A stretch of DNA of 27,400 nt from JAFGBM01 sp964564915 (lineage in GTDB: Bacteria > Actinomycetota > Actinomycetes > Actinomycetales > Demequinaceae). Below the pieces are notes generated by a model. It was not told where the DNA came from, did no database searches, and was given only the letters and a program-made list of their open reading frames with translations. This document shows, piece by piece, positions 13,835 to 21,868 of this stretch. Positions within the stretch are counted from its first letter, which is position 1; every line of letters begins with the position of its first letter. Location of the stretch: positions 1 to 27,400 of the forward strand of contig CAZMCU010000021.1 in assembly GCA_964564915.1 (NCBI GenBank), read 5' to 3'. A program made the translations under genes and the position numbers.

Positions 13835-16377
13835 TACTTCTTGGCAGAGGCGTCCTTGGAGGCGTCCTTGGCGGCCTTGGCCTCCGCCTTCGTCACGATC
13901 TTTTCCGAAGCGGGGATGTCGGTCTTGTCGATGCCCTCGAACGTGAACTCGCCCAATTCGCCCGCGCCGACGGCGTCGACCTTGACGATCTGCCCAGCCA
14001 CGATCTCGCCGAACAGGATCTTCTCGGAGAGCGCGTCCTCGATGTCCCGCTGAATCGCGCGACGCAGCGGCCGCGCGCCGAGCACGGGGTCGTAGCCCTT
14101 GTCGGCGAGCAACTGCTTGGCGGCGTCCGTCAACTCGATACCCATGTCCTTATCCCGCATGCGCTGGTCGAGGCGACCCACCATGAGGTCGACGATGTCG
14201 ATGATCTCCTCGTGGGTGAGTTGCGGGAACACGACCACGTTGTCGACGCGGTTGAGGAACTCCGGCTTGAAGTGCTCCTTGAGTTTCGAGTTGACGAGCT
14301 TGACCATCTCGTCGTACGAGTACCCGGTCTCTTGAGCGACGGAGAACCCGGTGGCTTGACGCTTGGAGATGAGGTCGGCGCCCAGGTTCGTCGTCATGAT
14401 GATGATCGTGTTCTTGAAGTTGATCTCGCGCCCCTGGGCGTCGGTCAACTTCCCGTCCTCGAGGATCTGGAGGAGCGTGTTGAAGATGTCGGGGTGCGCC
14501 TTTTCGACCTCGTCGAAGAGGACGACGCTGAACGGCTTGCGGCGCACCTTCTCGGTGAGTTGGCCACCTTCTTCGAAGCCGACGTAACCGGGGGGCGCAC
14601 CGAAGAGGCGCGCGACGGTGTGCTTCTCCGAGTACTCGGACATGTCGAGCGAGATAAGCGCATCCTCGTTACCGAAGAGGAACTCGGCGAGGGCCTTGGC
14701 GAGCTCGGTCTTGCCGACGCCCGTGGGTCCGGCGAAGATGAAGGAGCCGCCGGGGCGCTTGGGGTCCTTGAGCCCAGCCCGTTGGCGACGGATCGCCTGC
14801 GAGAGCGTCTTGATTGCGGCCTCCTGGCCGACGACGCGCTTGTGGATCTCCTCCTCCATGTGCAGGAGGCGAGCGGACTCGTCGGTCGAGACGCGCGCGA
14901 CGGGAACGCCGGTGGACATCGACAGAACCTCGGCGACGAGGTCCTCGTCGACGACGGCGGCGACGTCGAGGTCGCCGGACTTCCACGCCTGCTCCTTGGT
15001 CGAACGCTCCTCCGAGAGGCGCCGCTCGACGTCGCGGAGGCCAGCGGCCTTCTCGAAGTCTTGCTCGTCGATGGCCGCCTCCTTGTCGCGGCGAACGTTG
15101 GAGATCTTCTCGTCGAGGTCACGCAACTCGGGGGGAGACGTCATGCGGCGGATGCGCAGGCGGGCACCCGCCTCGTCGATGAGGTCGATCGCCTTGTCGG
15201 GAAGGAAGCGGTCGGAGATGTACCGGTCGGCCATCTGGGCAGCGGCGACGATTGCCTCGTCGGTGATCGTGACGCGGTGGAACGCCTCGTAGCGGTCGCG
15301 CAGTCCCTTGAGGATGTCGATCGTGTGGGCGAGCTCCGGCTCGGCCACCTGGATGGGCTGGAACCGGCGCTCAAGCGCGGGGTCCTTCTCCACGTGCTTG
15401 CGGTACTCGTCGAGCGTCGTCGCCCCGATGGTCTGGAGTTCGCCGCGCGCGAGCATGGGCTTGAGGATGGAGGCCGCGTCGATCGCGCCCTCGGCCGCGC
15501 CCGCGCCAACGAGCGTGTGGATCTCGTCGATGAACAGGATGATGTCGCCGCGTGTGCGAATCTCCTTGAGGACCTTCTTCAGGCGCTCCTCGAAGTCACC
15601 GCGGTATCGCGACCCGGCGACGAGCGAGCCGAGGTCGAGCGTGTAGAGGTGCTTGTCCTTAAGGGTCTCGGGAACATCGCCGCGCACGATCGCCTGCGCG
15701 AGTCCCTCGACGATGGCGGTCTTGCCGACGCCGGGCTCGCCGATGAGGACGGGGTTGTTCTTGGTGCGGCGCGACAGGACTTGCATCACGCGTTCCATCG
15801 TCTGCTCACGGCCGATGACGGGGTCGAGTTTGCCCTCGCGCGCCGCCTGGGTGAGGTTGCGGCCGAACTGGTCGAGGACGGTCGAACCGGCGGGTTGACC
15901 CTCGGACGGACCGACGCCAGCTGTGACCGGCTCCTTGCCCTCGTAACCGGAGAGAAGCTGGATGACCTGTTGGCGGACGCCTCCGAGGTCGGCCCCCAGC
16001 TTCCCGAGAACCTGGGCGGCAACCCCCTCGCCCTCGCGGATGAGCCCGAGCAGAATGTGCTCGGTGCCGATGTAGTTGTGGCCGAGCTGAAGAGCCTCGC
16101 GCAGCGAGAACTCCAGCACCTTCTTCGCGCGCGGCGTGAAGGGGATGTGTCCGGAGGGAGCGTGCGAGCCCTCGCCAATGATCTCCTGAACCTGTTCGCG
16201 CACGCCATTGAGGGAGATGTCCATCGCCTCGAGTGCCTTAGCCGCGACGCCCTCACCCTCGCGCACCAACCCGAGGAGAAGGTGCTCCGTCCCGATGTAG
16301 TTGTGATTGAGCATGCGCGCCTCTTCCTGCGCGAGCACAATCACTCGTCGGGCGCGGTCCGTGAAGCGCTCGAACAT
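13834..16377 (-). CDS. clpC: ATP-dependent Clp protease ATP-binding subunit ClpC
   Basis: 847 residues. It is the Hsp100 unfoldase that feeds substrates to the ClpP protease. Two Clp-N repeats come first (MFERFTDRARRVIVLAQEEA; then about 80-145). AAA+ domain 1 has Walker A GEPGVGKT (213-220) and Walker B ILFIDEIH (about 290-297). The UVR-type coiled middle domain lies around 420-457 (LDEKISNVRRDKEAA, FEKAAGLRDVERRLSEE). AAA+ domain 2 has GPTGVGKT (550-557), pore loop GYVG (597-600) and VVLFDEVEKAHPD (about 618-630). The C-terminus is alanine- and lysine-rich (KAEAKAAKDASKD). GAGGAGG precedes the ATG by 6 bases. The gene has its own promoter region with a ClgR-like box. ClpP and ClgR are not in this window. 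Confidence 0.98.
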   Translation of the reverse strand: MFERFTDRARRVIVLAQEEARMLNHNYIGTEHLLLGLVREGEGVAAKALEAMDISLNGVREQVQEIIGEGSHAPSGHIPFTPRAKKVLEFSLREALQLGHNYIGTEHILLGLIREGEGVAAQVLGKLGADLGGVRQQVIQLLSGYEGKEPVTAGVGPSEGQPAGSTVLDQFGRNLTQAAREGKLDPVIGREQTMERVMQVLSRRTKNNPVLIGEPGVGKTAIVEGLAQAIVRGDVPETLKDKHLYTLDLGSLVAGSRYRGDFEERLKKVLKEIRTRGDIILFIDEIHTLVGAGAAEGAIDAASILKPMLARGELQTIGATTLDEYRKHVEKDPALERRFQPIQVAEPELAHTIDILKGLRDRYEAFHRVTITDEAIVAAAQMADRYISDRFLPDKAIDLIDEAGARLRIRRMTSPPELRDLDEKISNVRRDKEAAIDEQDFEKAAGLRDVERRLSEERSTKEQAWKSGDLDVAAVVDEDLVAEVLSMSTGVPVARVSTDESARLLHMEEEIHKRVVGQEAAIKTLSQAIRRQRAGLKDPKRPGGSFIFAGPTGVGKTELAKALAEFLFGNEDALISLDMSEYSEKHTVARLFGAPPGYVGFEEGGQLTEKVRRKPFSVVLFDEVEKAHPDIFNTLLQILEDGKLTDAQGREINFKNTIIIMTTNLGADLISKRQATGFSVAQETGYSYDEMVKLVNSKLKEHFKPEFLNRVDNVVVFPQLTHEEIIDIVDLMVGRLDQRMRDKDMGIELTDAAKQLLADKGYDPVLGARPLRRAIQRDIEDALSEKILFGEIVAGQIVKVDAVGAGELGEFTFEGIDKTDIPASEKIVTKAEAKAAKDASKDASAKK

Positions 16378-16414
16378 CCTGTCCTCCTCGGTTGGCTCTG
16401 GGCTAGGGCCCGGG

Positions 16415-16420
16415 CTTATA
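16415..16420 (-). promoter_or_regulatory. -10 element of clpC
   Basis: TATAAG on the minus strand, 37 bases before the clpC ATG. No convincing -35 stands 16-18 bases upstream, which suits an activator-dependent promoter. Confidence 0.5.
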
Positions 16421-16457
16421 CCCAGGCTAACCGTGGGAGCCCCGCAACCATGGCGAT

Positions 16458-16474
16458 GTTCGCCACAGGCGTGA
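16458..16474. promoter_or_regulatory. ClgR-like operator upstream of clpC
   Basis: GTTCGC (16458-16463), a 5-base spacer CACAG, then GCGTGA (16469-16474). Published ClgR sites have the form GTTCGC-N5-GCGNAC, so the first half is perfect and the second keeps GCG. Its centre is about 58 bases upstream of the start predicted from the -10 at 16415-16420, a typical activator distance. ClgR activates clp genes in Streptomyces, Corynebacterium and Mycobacterium. Confidence 0.55.
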
Positions 16475-16490
16475 GAAGGTGACGAACCCG

Positions 16491-16916
16491 TCAGGAGTCG
16501 ACAATGAGGGTCACGGGGCCGTCGCCCACGAGTTCGACGTCCATGTGGGCGCCGAAAACGCCCGACCCCACCTCGATGTCCCTCGCACGAAGGGCGTCAA
16601 TCACCTCGGTGATGAGGGGTTCCGCCTCCTCCGCCCTCGCCGCACCGTTCCACGAGGGCCGCCGCCCCTTGGCCACGTCGGCGTACAGCGTGAACTGGCT
16701 AACGACGATGACCGGGGCGCCGACATCGACCACGGACGCCTGGTCGTCCAGAATCCTCAGTTCCGCGATCTTGCGGGCAATGACCTCCGCTTGGGCGGGG
16801 CCGTCACCCTTCGCGACACCAACAAGCGCGACGATCCCTTGGCGATCGAACGACGCCGTAACCTTCCCCTCGACCGTGACTGACGCTCGAGAGGCACGCT
16901 GGAGAACGGCGCGCAC
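16491..16916 (-). CDS. dtd: D-aminoacyl-tRNA deacylase
   Basis: 141 residues, GTG start. Dtd hydrolyses D-aminoacyl-tRNA (and glycyl-tRNA-Ala) to keep D-amino acids out of proteins. The N-terminus MRAVLQRASRASVTVEGKV is canonical. The active-site motif SQFTLYAD is at 73-80, followed by KGRRPSW. The second motif, cis Gly-Pro in GDGPVTLIVDS, is at the extreme C-terminus. Length is typical (about 145). The start lies one base from the ygfZ stop on the same strand, so the two are one operon. ClpC follows 113 bases downstream from its own promoter. Confidence 0.96.
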   Translation of the reverse strand: MRAVLQRASRASVTVEGKVTASFDRQGIVALVGVAKGDGPAQAEVIARKIAELRILDDQASVVDVGAPVIVVSQFTLYADVAKGRRPSWNGAARAEEAEPLITEVIDALRARDIEVGSGVFGAHMDVELVGDGPVTLIVDS

Positions 16917-16917
16917 G

Positions 16918-18132
16918 CTACGAGGTTCCCTTCAGGAGCGGTCGTGGCGATTCGGAAGGAAGGTCGCCACCGTCCGCTGTGCAGCGGTTTCCCATGAGGA
17001 GGCCCTTGGTCGTGGGCCCTCGGGGTGGAGGTCGGTCGACGGAAACCCCATCCGTCCCGACGATCAGGACCTGGGACGCGGCAATGCCCTCACTCTCACC
17101 CGCGACGGTGAGCGTAGCGGAAGCGTCGGTTCCCCGCTTGACGAGGGCAAGGGCGATGGGTCCGGATTCGTAGTCGAAGGCAACCGAGGTCACGTGTCCG
17201 ACGATCTCGTCGCCGAGAGAGACCGCCGCGCCGCGCTCGGGAAGCACATGACCGGAGCCGTCGAGGTGAAGGAAGACGAGTCGACGCGGTGGACGCCCAA
17301 CGTTGTGCACCTTGGCCACGGTCTCTTGGCCGCGGTAGCAGCCCTTGGTCAAGTGAACGGCGGTACGGAGCCAGTCGAACTCGTGGGGAAGCGCGGTGGC
17401 GTCCACCTCGGTCGCGGCCCGCGGCCGCCAGGCCCCGATGCGTGCGGCGTCCGAAGCCCACGTCCCTACCGGTCGGAGCCCCTCATCCAGCCGAGCCGCG
17501 GCTTCGCGCTCGAGACTCTCACGGGGAACGAGACTGAGCCTCCACCGCCACCCCTCGCCTGGGTGGGGGCCTGTTCCCGAATACGAGGTGCCTCCCGCGA
17601 CGATCCCCGGCCACGGGTCGACCCAGGGGGGCGGGCCGGAGGCACGAGAGGGTTCGGGGGATGTATCTGCGATCGCGGCCCATTCGTGGGAGACGTCGGT
17701 TACCTCGACGCGAAGCGTGAACCGCATGCGTTCGAGGTGACCAGCGAGACCGGTGGGGCTTTCGGTGAGCAACCACGTCGTCGTGCCATCGTCGACGATT
17801 GCTGCGACGTGTTCGATCCTTCCCTGGGGGCTCAACACCATAGCCTCCACTCCGTGCCCTGCCTCAAGCGACGCGAGGTCCTGCGTCATGAGCGAGTGCA
17901 GCCAGGTCAGACGATCGGGGCCGGTGGCCGTCAGAACCCCAAGGTGCGATTGGTCGACGAACGCATGCCCCTCGATCAAGGCCTTACGTTCAGCCGCGGG
18001 GTCGCCGTAGTGCCAAGCGATTCCCGCGTCGGGACCCAAGGCGGAAACGGCTCCATCAAGATTCAGGAGGGGGCTAGGCATGTTGGTGAAACGCTCGATC
18101 GTCGACAAGCCTTCCTCAGGGGAAGCGATCAC
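16918..18132 (-). CDS. ygfZ: Folate-binding protein YgfZ (GcvT-like)
   Basis: 404 residues from GTG 18132. YgfZ-family proteins bind tetrahydrofolate and help maintain or assemble certain Fe-S proteins. The fold is that of the glycine-cleavage T protein: FVDQSHLGVLTATGPDRLTW and LHSLMTQDL near the N-terminus and the diagnostic TKGCYRGQETVAKV, with KGCYRGQE at about 263-270. The GTG is chosen because it overlaps the TGA of the 36-residue gene as GTGA, and GAAAGG lies 9 bases upstream. A TTG at 18159 would overlap more, and an ATG at about residue 18 lacks a ribosome site. MutY and Nth, encoded nearby, are Fe-S enzymes, but a link is speculation. Confidence 0.93.
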   Translation of the reverse strand: MIASPEEGLSTIERFTNMPSPLLNLDGAVSALGPDAGIAWHYGDPAAERKALIEGHAFVDQSHLGVLTATGPDRLTWLHSLMTQDLASLEAGHGVEAMVLSPQGRIEHVAAIVDDGTTTWLLTESPTGLAGHLERMRFTLRVEVTDVSHEWAAIADTSPEPSRASGPPPWVDPWPGIVAGGTSYSGTGPHPGEGWRWRLSLVPRESLEREAAARLDEGLRPVGTWASDAARIGAWRPRAATEVDATALPHEFDWLRTAVHLTKGCYRGQETVAKVHNVGRPPRRLVFLHLDGSGHVLPERGAAVSLGDEIVGHVTSVAFDYESGPIALALVKRGTDASATLTVAGESEGIAASQVLIVGTDGVSVDRPPPRGPTTKGLLMGNRCTADGGDLPSESPRPLLKGTS

Positions 18133-18239
18133 GGGGGCGGACCTTTCAGGACTTTCCAAGCGATGACGCTACACACCGTGAATATCGCAAGCCCCGCCGC
18201 GATGCCGAGAACCGCGAACGTCACCTCAAGAGCGTTCAT
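18129..18239 (-). CDS. 36-residue single-pass membrane protein coupled to ygfZ
   Basis: A very short gene, MNALEVTFAVLGIAAGLAIF continuing through TVCSVIAWKVLKGPPP. Almost the whole peptide is one membrane helix with a short basic, proline-ended tail, so it is likely anchored with the N-terminus outside. Support for it being real: TACGAT lies exactly 6 bases before the ATG, codon use matches its neighbours, and the stop overlaps the ygfZ start as GTGA, so its translation would be needed for ygfZ expression. Small membrane proteins starting MNALE at this position occur in other actinobacteria, as far as I recall. Function unknown. Confidence 0.7.
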   Translation of the reverse strand: MNALEVTFAVLGIAAGLAIFTVCSVIAWKVLKGPPP

Positions 18240-18245
18240 GGGCTC

Positions 18246-18251
18246 ATCGTA
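18246..18251 (-). promoter_or_regulatory. -10 element, leaderless start of the 36-residue gene and ygfZ unit
   Basis: TACGAT on the minus strand, 6 bases before ATG 18239. It would drive the 36-residue gene, ygfZ and dtd. Confidence 0.5.
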
Positions 18252-18283
18252 ATCGCGTATGGCCACGCGCTCCCGGGAGGCGT

Positions 18284-19018
18284 CTATCCGACCAGGATGC
18301 GGCCCCCGATGTACACGAGCGACCCCGCGATCGTCACCGGGATGATCCCGGAGGCGATTGCCGCAAGCGGACTGGTATTGGAAACGTCCCGTCGCGTGAG
18401 TTCGTGAACCGTGACAAACGAGCAAGCGCACAGAAGGCCGACGAGGCCACCGCCGTACCACTCGATTGACGGGAAGACCGTCCCGCTCGCGGCGCCGAGG
18501 CTGGTTCCGAAGACGATGGCCGCGATCGTATTGAAAGTCATGTTCGGTGTCAGGGTCGAGAAAATCGCGGCGACGAAGAGTGCGGCGGCACCAGCGACCA
18601 CGAGGTCTTCCGCTCCGGGGGTACGGGCGGCGGCGATCCACGCGGCACCGGACGCGGCGATGGTCGCGCCCGTGACGGTTGACGCGACGGCGGTGACGAC
18701 CTGCCCTTGCGGACTGGGGTGCAGCACTTCCAGCACCATGGCCACGATCACGCTCGCGGCGAGCGCGATGACCATGTGCCGGAGGAATGGTTCGTCTTGG
18801 CCAAGGAGAACACCAACAGTCGCGAAGGCACCGCTCCCCAGAACCACGAAACTCCCCACGACCCAGTTGGGGGTCCACGTGAGGGCGGGCCACCCAATCG
18901 CGAGGAAGAACGAAGTGGCGAAAACAGCGATCGCCAGCCATTGGAAACCATAGACACCCCCGACCGCGATCGCGGCCGATGCGAGTGCGGCGGCCGTGGC
19001 CCTCGTCGAAGGGTTCAT
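18284..19018 (-). CDS. Multi-pass membrane protein, unknown function
   Basis: 244 residues from ATG 19018. Seven or eight hydrophobic helices cover nearly the whole length (for example ALASAAIAVGGVYGFQWLAIAVFATSFFLA, split in two, and GIIPVTIAGSLVYIGGRILVG at the end). A conserved-looking loop reads EVLHPSPQGQVVTAVAS. Proteins of this kind near glnR and ygfZ in actinobacteria are annotated only as permease-like. GACACT lies 7 bases before the ATG, allowing a leaderless start. It is divergent from glnR with 55 bases between the starts, so both promoters overlap and GlnR might influence it. Confidence 0.82.
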   Translation of the reverse strand: MNPSTRATAAALASAAIAVGGVYGFQWLAIAVFATSFFLAIGWPALTWTPNWVVGSFVVLGSGAFATVGVLLGQDEPFLRHMVIALAASVIVAMVLEVLHPSPQGQVVTAVASTVTGATIAASGAAWIAAARTPGAEDLVVAGAAALFVAAIFSTLTPNMTFNTIAAIVFGTSLGAASGTVFPSIEWYGGGLVGLLCACSFVTVHELTRRDVSNTSPLAAIASGIIPVTIAGSLVYIGGRILVG

Positions 19019-19073
19019 GGCGCACAGTGTCCCACGGTTCACGCCGGTAGAGTTGTCACCATTGGAGGTGGCG

Positions 19074-19805
19074 ATGGCTGAGGTGCTCGTTCTGACGGCG
19101 TCCACGGAGGTCGCCTCTGACGTGCTGCCCGGGATCGCTCTCCTTCACCACCGTGTCCGCTGCCTTCTTCCCGAACCCTCCGCGCTCATCGACGTCATCG
19201 ACGCGGACATCGTCCTCCTCGACGCCCGTTCCGATCTCGTTGGTTCGCGAGCGACGTGCAAACTTGTCCGGGCCACGGGAATCTCCGTCCCGCTGGTCCT
19301 CGTCCTCACCGAAGGGGGTATGGCGGTAGTGACGAGCGACTGGGGGGCCGACGACGTCATCCTGGCCTCTGCTCCACCGGCGGAGATCGAGACGCGGTTC
19401 CGCTTGGCGTTGGGCAGGGCGGGAGCGGAGGACCCACTCGCCAAGGCTTCGGAATTCACGTCGGGAGACTTGACCGTCGACGTCGGTGGCTACACCGCCC
19501 GACTTAAGGGTGCTCCGCTCGATCTCACGTTCAAGGAGTTCGAGTTGCTCAAGTACCTCATGCAGCACCCCGGGCGTGTGTACACGCGGGATCAGTTGCT
19601 TCAGGAGGTGTGGGGGTTCGACTACTACGGCGGTACGCGAACGGTCGACGTCCATGTGAGGAGGTTGCGCGCCAAGCTTGGTGCCGAACACGACCAGATG
19701 ATCGGGACGGTCCGCAACGTTGGCTACCGTTTCGATCCTCCCCCCGCCGGTCAGCGAGTCGCGGTGAATGCAGCGGAGGGGACGGGCGATCCTTCGGTCT
19801 CGTAG
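19074..19805 (+). CDS. glnR: Orphan OmpR-type nitrogen regulator GlnR
   Basis: 243 residues. GlnR is the global regulator of nitrogen assimilation in actinobacteria. The receiver-like half has D50 in IVLLDARSDL, the unphosphorylated aspartate that holds the dimer together in known GlnR proteins, and the diagnostic EGGMAVVTSDWGADDVIL. The C-terminal winged helix reads LDLTFKEFELLKYLMQHPGR, LLQEVWGFDYYGGTRTVDV and HVRRLRAKLG. No sensor kinase is adjacent, as expected. ATG 19074 follows GGAGG by 5 bases; the open frame to 18996 overlaps the divergent gene. No GlnR box (GTNAC-N6-GAAAC) was found upstream of any gene here. TAGAGT (19048-19053) is a possible -10. Confidence 0.93.
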   Translation: MAEVLVLTASTEVASDVLPGIALLHHRVRCLLPEPSALIDVIDADIVLLDARSDLVGSRATCKLVRATGISVPLVLVLTEGGMAVVTSDWGADDVILASAPPAEIETRFRLALGRAGAEDPLAKASEFTSGDLTVDVGGYTARLKGAPLDLTFKEFELLKYLMQHPGRVYTRDQLLQEVWGFDYYGGTRTVDVHVRRLRAKLGAEHDQMIGTVRNVGYRFDPPPAGQRVAVNAAEGTGDPSVS

Positions 19806-19836
19806 GCTGGAACGTCGAGCGGTAGGGAGTGGGTCC

Positions 19837-21105
19837 GTGGTCATACGGCCAGCAAGGCGATTGTTCGGGAGGCTCGCGCCGTCGACGGAACGCACCCTCG
19901 TCGATCTTCTTCGAAGCGAGAAGCTCGGAGGGGCGCTCATGCTCGCGGCGACCGTGCTAGCCCTCTTCCTCGCCAACGGTCCGCTGGCCGATTGGTACCG
20001 ATCACTCCACGAGGTCGTCCCTCTTCACGCGGTGGTGTCGCTCCCCACGGGTCGCGCGATTCACCTCAGCTTGACTCTTGCGCAGTGGGTGGAGGATGGC
20101 GTCCTAGCGATCTTCTTCTTCGTCGTGGGTCTCGAACTCAAGCGTGAGATCGTCGTGGGTGAACTCCGGCGACCATCGACGGCAGTGGTCCCCATCGTCG
20201 CGGCGATCGGAGGCGTCGTTCTCCCCGCCCTGACGTACCTTGCTGTCAACGCCGCGGACCCCGAGGGTTCGAGTCGGGGCTGGGCGGTGCCAACGGCGAC
20301 GGACATCGCGTTCGCGCTCGCGGTTCTGGCGGTCGTTGGCCGTCGCCTACCGAGCAGCCTGCGGGCCTTCCTCCTGACCCTGGCGATCGTCGATGACCTC
20401 ATCGCGATAACGATCATCGCCGTCGTCTACCCCAGTGGACTCGATGTCGTATGGCTCGTGCCCGCAGCGGTAACGCTTGCCCTGGTGGGTTTCCTCACCC
20501 ATCGCCGGGTCACCTCGATCGCCATTCTCTTTCCCTTAGCCGCTCTCACCTGGCTCTTTGTCCACGAGTCGGGTATCCACGCAACAATCGCGGGTGTCGC
20601 CCTCGGGCTCGTCGTCCCCGCGACCAGGAAGGGCAAAGAACGCCGATCCCCCGTCGAGCACTGGGAACACATCTGGGGTCCCGTCTCGGCGGCCTTCGCG
20701 GTCCCGCTATTCGCGCTGTTCGCAGCTGGCGTCGTTTTTAACGGGTCTGCGGTTTCCGCGGCGTTCACCTCGCCGGAGTCGCGTGGAATCATCTTGGGTC
20801 TGGTGGTGGGGAAGCCGGTAGGCATCCTCCTGGCGACGATGGTGGTCGCGGGGTTGACGCGCGCCACCCTTCCACGCGGAGTCTCGTGGTGGGATGTCGT
20901 CGCGGTCGCGGTGATGGGGGGAATTGGGTTCACCGTGTCGCTCCTCATTGGGGATCTCGCCTTTGGCGACGTTGGGGTGGGGGCGGAACACGCGAAGGCA
21001 GCGGTACTGCTCGCCTCGATCGGAGCAGCGGCGATTGGCTCAACCCTGCTTGCCTGGCGGGACCGGCACCATGGAAGGCGCCTCGTTCCCTCGTCAGACG
21101 GTTGA
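19837..21105 (+). CDS. nhaA: Na+/H+ antiporter NhaA
   Basis: 422 residues from GTG 19837, preceded by AGGGAG at 7 bases. NhaA exchanges external protons for internal sodium, protecting from salt and high pH. Twelve hydrophobic helices fit the length. VPTATDIAFALAVLAVVGRR carries D156, equivalent to E. coli D133, and LTLAIVDDLIAITII carries D186-D187, equivalent to D163-D164, the ion-binding pair; the 30-residue spacing is the same. GVSWWDVVAVAVMGGIGFTV marks the later helices. It lies 31 bases after glnR and may be partly cotranscribed. Its last 12 bases overlap the end of nth on the other strand. Confidence 0.96.
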   Translation: MVIRPARRLFGRLAPSTERTLVDLLRSEKLGGALMLAATVLALFLANGPLADWYRSLHEVVPLHAVVSLPTGRAIHLSLTLAQWVEDGVLAIFFFVVGLELKREIVVGELRRPSTAVVPIVAAIGGVVLPALTYLAVNAADPEGSSRGWAVPTATDIAFALAVLAVVGRRLPSSLRAFLLTLAIVDDLIAITIIAVVYPSGLDVVWLVPAAVTLALVGFLTHRRVTSIAILFPLAALTWLFVHESGIHATIAGVALGLVVPATRKGKERRSPVEHWEHIWGPVSAAFAVPLFALFAAGVVFNGSAVSAAFTSPESRGIILGLVVGKPVGILLATMVVAGLTRATLPRGVSWWDVVAVAVMGGIGFTVSLLIGDLAFGDVGVGAEHAKAAVLLASIGAAAIGSTLLAWRDRHHGRRLVPSSDG

Positions 21106-21777
21106 TGACGGGCAGAGTCCGTGGAGGACGCAGCCGTCGCAACCGGGATTTCGGGCGAAGCATCGGCGTCGGCCATGGAAGATGAGGAGATGGGAAAGCA
21201 TCGTCCAATCCCGTTCTTCCACGAGAGCACCCAAGTCGCGCTCGACCGCCTCGGGTTTGTCGTTGACGGATAGACCCAAGCGTCGGGCGAGGCGGCCGAC
21301 GTGGGTATCGACGGGAATGCCGGGCACGCCGAAAGCGTCGCCGAGCACGACGTTCGCGGTTTTCCGCCCGACCCCATGCAAGGTCACCAGGTCCTCCATC
21401 CGCGCGGGGACTACGCCGTTGTACCGTTCGACGAGGTCTCGGGAAAGAGCGAGGAGCGATTCGGTCTTGGCGCGGAAAAACCCCGTGGGCCGAACGAGAT
21501 CCTCAACCCGCTCGCGGGGAGCGGCCGCGAGGGCGCGCGCGTCAGGGTAGGCGGAGAAGAGGGCGGGCGTGACCTGATTGACCCGGACATCGGTGCACTG
21601 CGCGGAGAGAACGGTTGCGACGAGCAACTCGAACGGGTTGTGGAAATCGAGCTCGCAGCGCGCGTCGGGATACTCCTTTCCGAGAAGAGTAAGGATCCGC
21701 TGGGTGCGTTCCTTGAGCGCCGGTGATGGCGGGCCTTCAGCGCCGGTCGCGATGGCCAGGGCATCGGAAGGGGTCAT
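21094..21777 (-). CDS. nth: Endonuclease III
   Basis: 227 residues from ATG 21777. A bifunctional glycosylase and AP lyase that removes oxidised pyrimidines. Motifs: FELLVATVLSAQCTDVRVN, helix-hairpin-helix LHGVGRKTANVVLGDAFG with the catalytic lysine, VDTHVGRLARRLGL with the catalytic aspartate, and a C-terminal C-X6-C-X2-C-X5-C cluster for 4Fe-4S (CFARNPGCDGC, then C). The ATG is preferred over the GTG two codons upstream because TACGCT lies exactly 6 bases before it, the leaderless signature. The nth-crp pairing is that of M. tuberculosis Rv3674c and Rv3676. Confidence 0.96.
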   Translation of the reverse strand: MTPSDALAIATGAEGPPSPALKERTQRILTLLGKEYPDARCELDFHNPFELLVATVLSAQCTDVRVNQVTPALFSAYPDARALAAAPRERVEDLVRPTGFFRAKTESLLALSRDLVERYNGVVPARMEDLVTLHGVGRKTANVVLGDAFGVPGIPVDTHVGRLARRLGLSVNDKPEAVERDLGALVEERDWTMLSHLLIFHGRRRCFARNPGCDGCVLHGLCPSSTV

Positions 21778-21783
21778 CCCCAC

Positions 21784-21789
21784 AGCGTA
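21784..21789 (-). promoter_or_regulatory. -10 element, leaderless start of nth
   Basis: TACGCT on the minus strand, 6 bases before ATG 21777, with no Shine-Dalgarno sequence. Confidence 0.5.
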
Positions 21790-21868
21790 GGCGAGACCTC
21801 AAGGGCCGCTTGCGCTTGCCGATACATGCGTTAGCGAAAGACTGCGAGAACGCGAAGGGGAGGCAGGC

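Noticed and set aside
14212..16482. A 756-codon open frame on the plus strand, antisense to clpC
   Set aside because: The product is a repetitive mix of D, E, G, R, L and V typical of reading high-GC coding DNA backwards, and the opposite strand is an unmistakable full-length ClpC.
13787..16500. HspR/HAIR or CtsR operator upstream of clpC
   Set aside because: No CTTGAGT-N7-ACTCAAG and no heptad direct repeat was found; the ClgR-like box is the better match.
16504..18252. A 582-codon open frame on the plus strand
   Set aside because: It runs antisense through both dtd and ygfZ, which carry conserved motifs; no domain or ribosome site supports it.
19019..19073. GlnR box in front of glnR
   Set aside because: No GTNAC-N6-GAAAC pattern is present in the 55-base gap.
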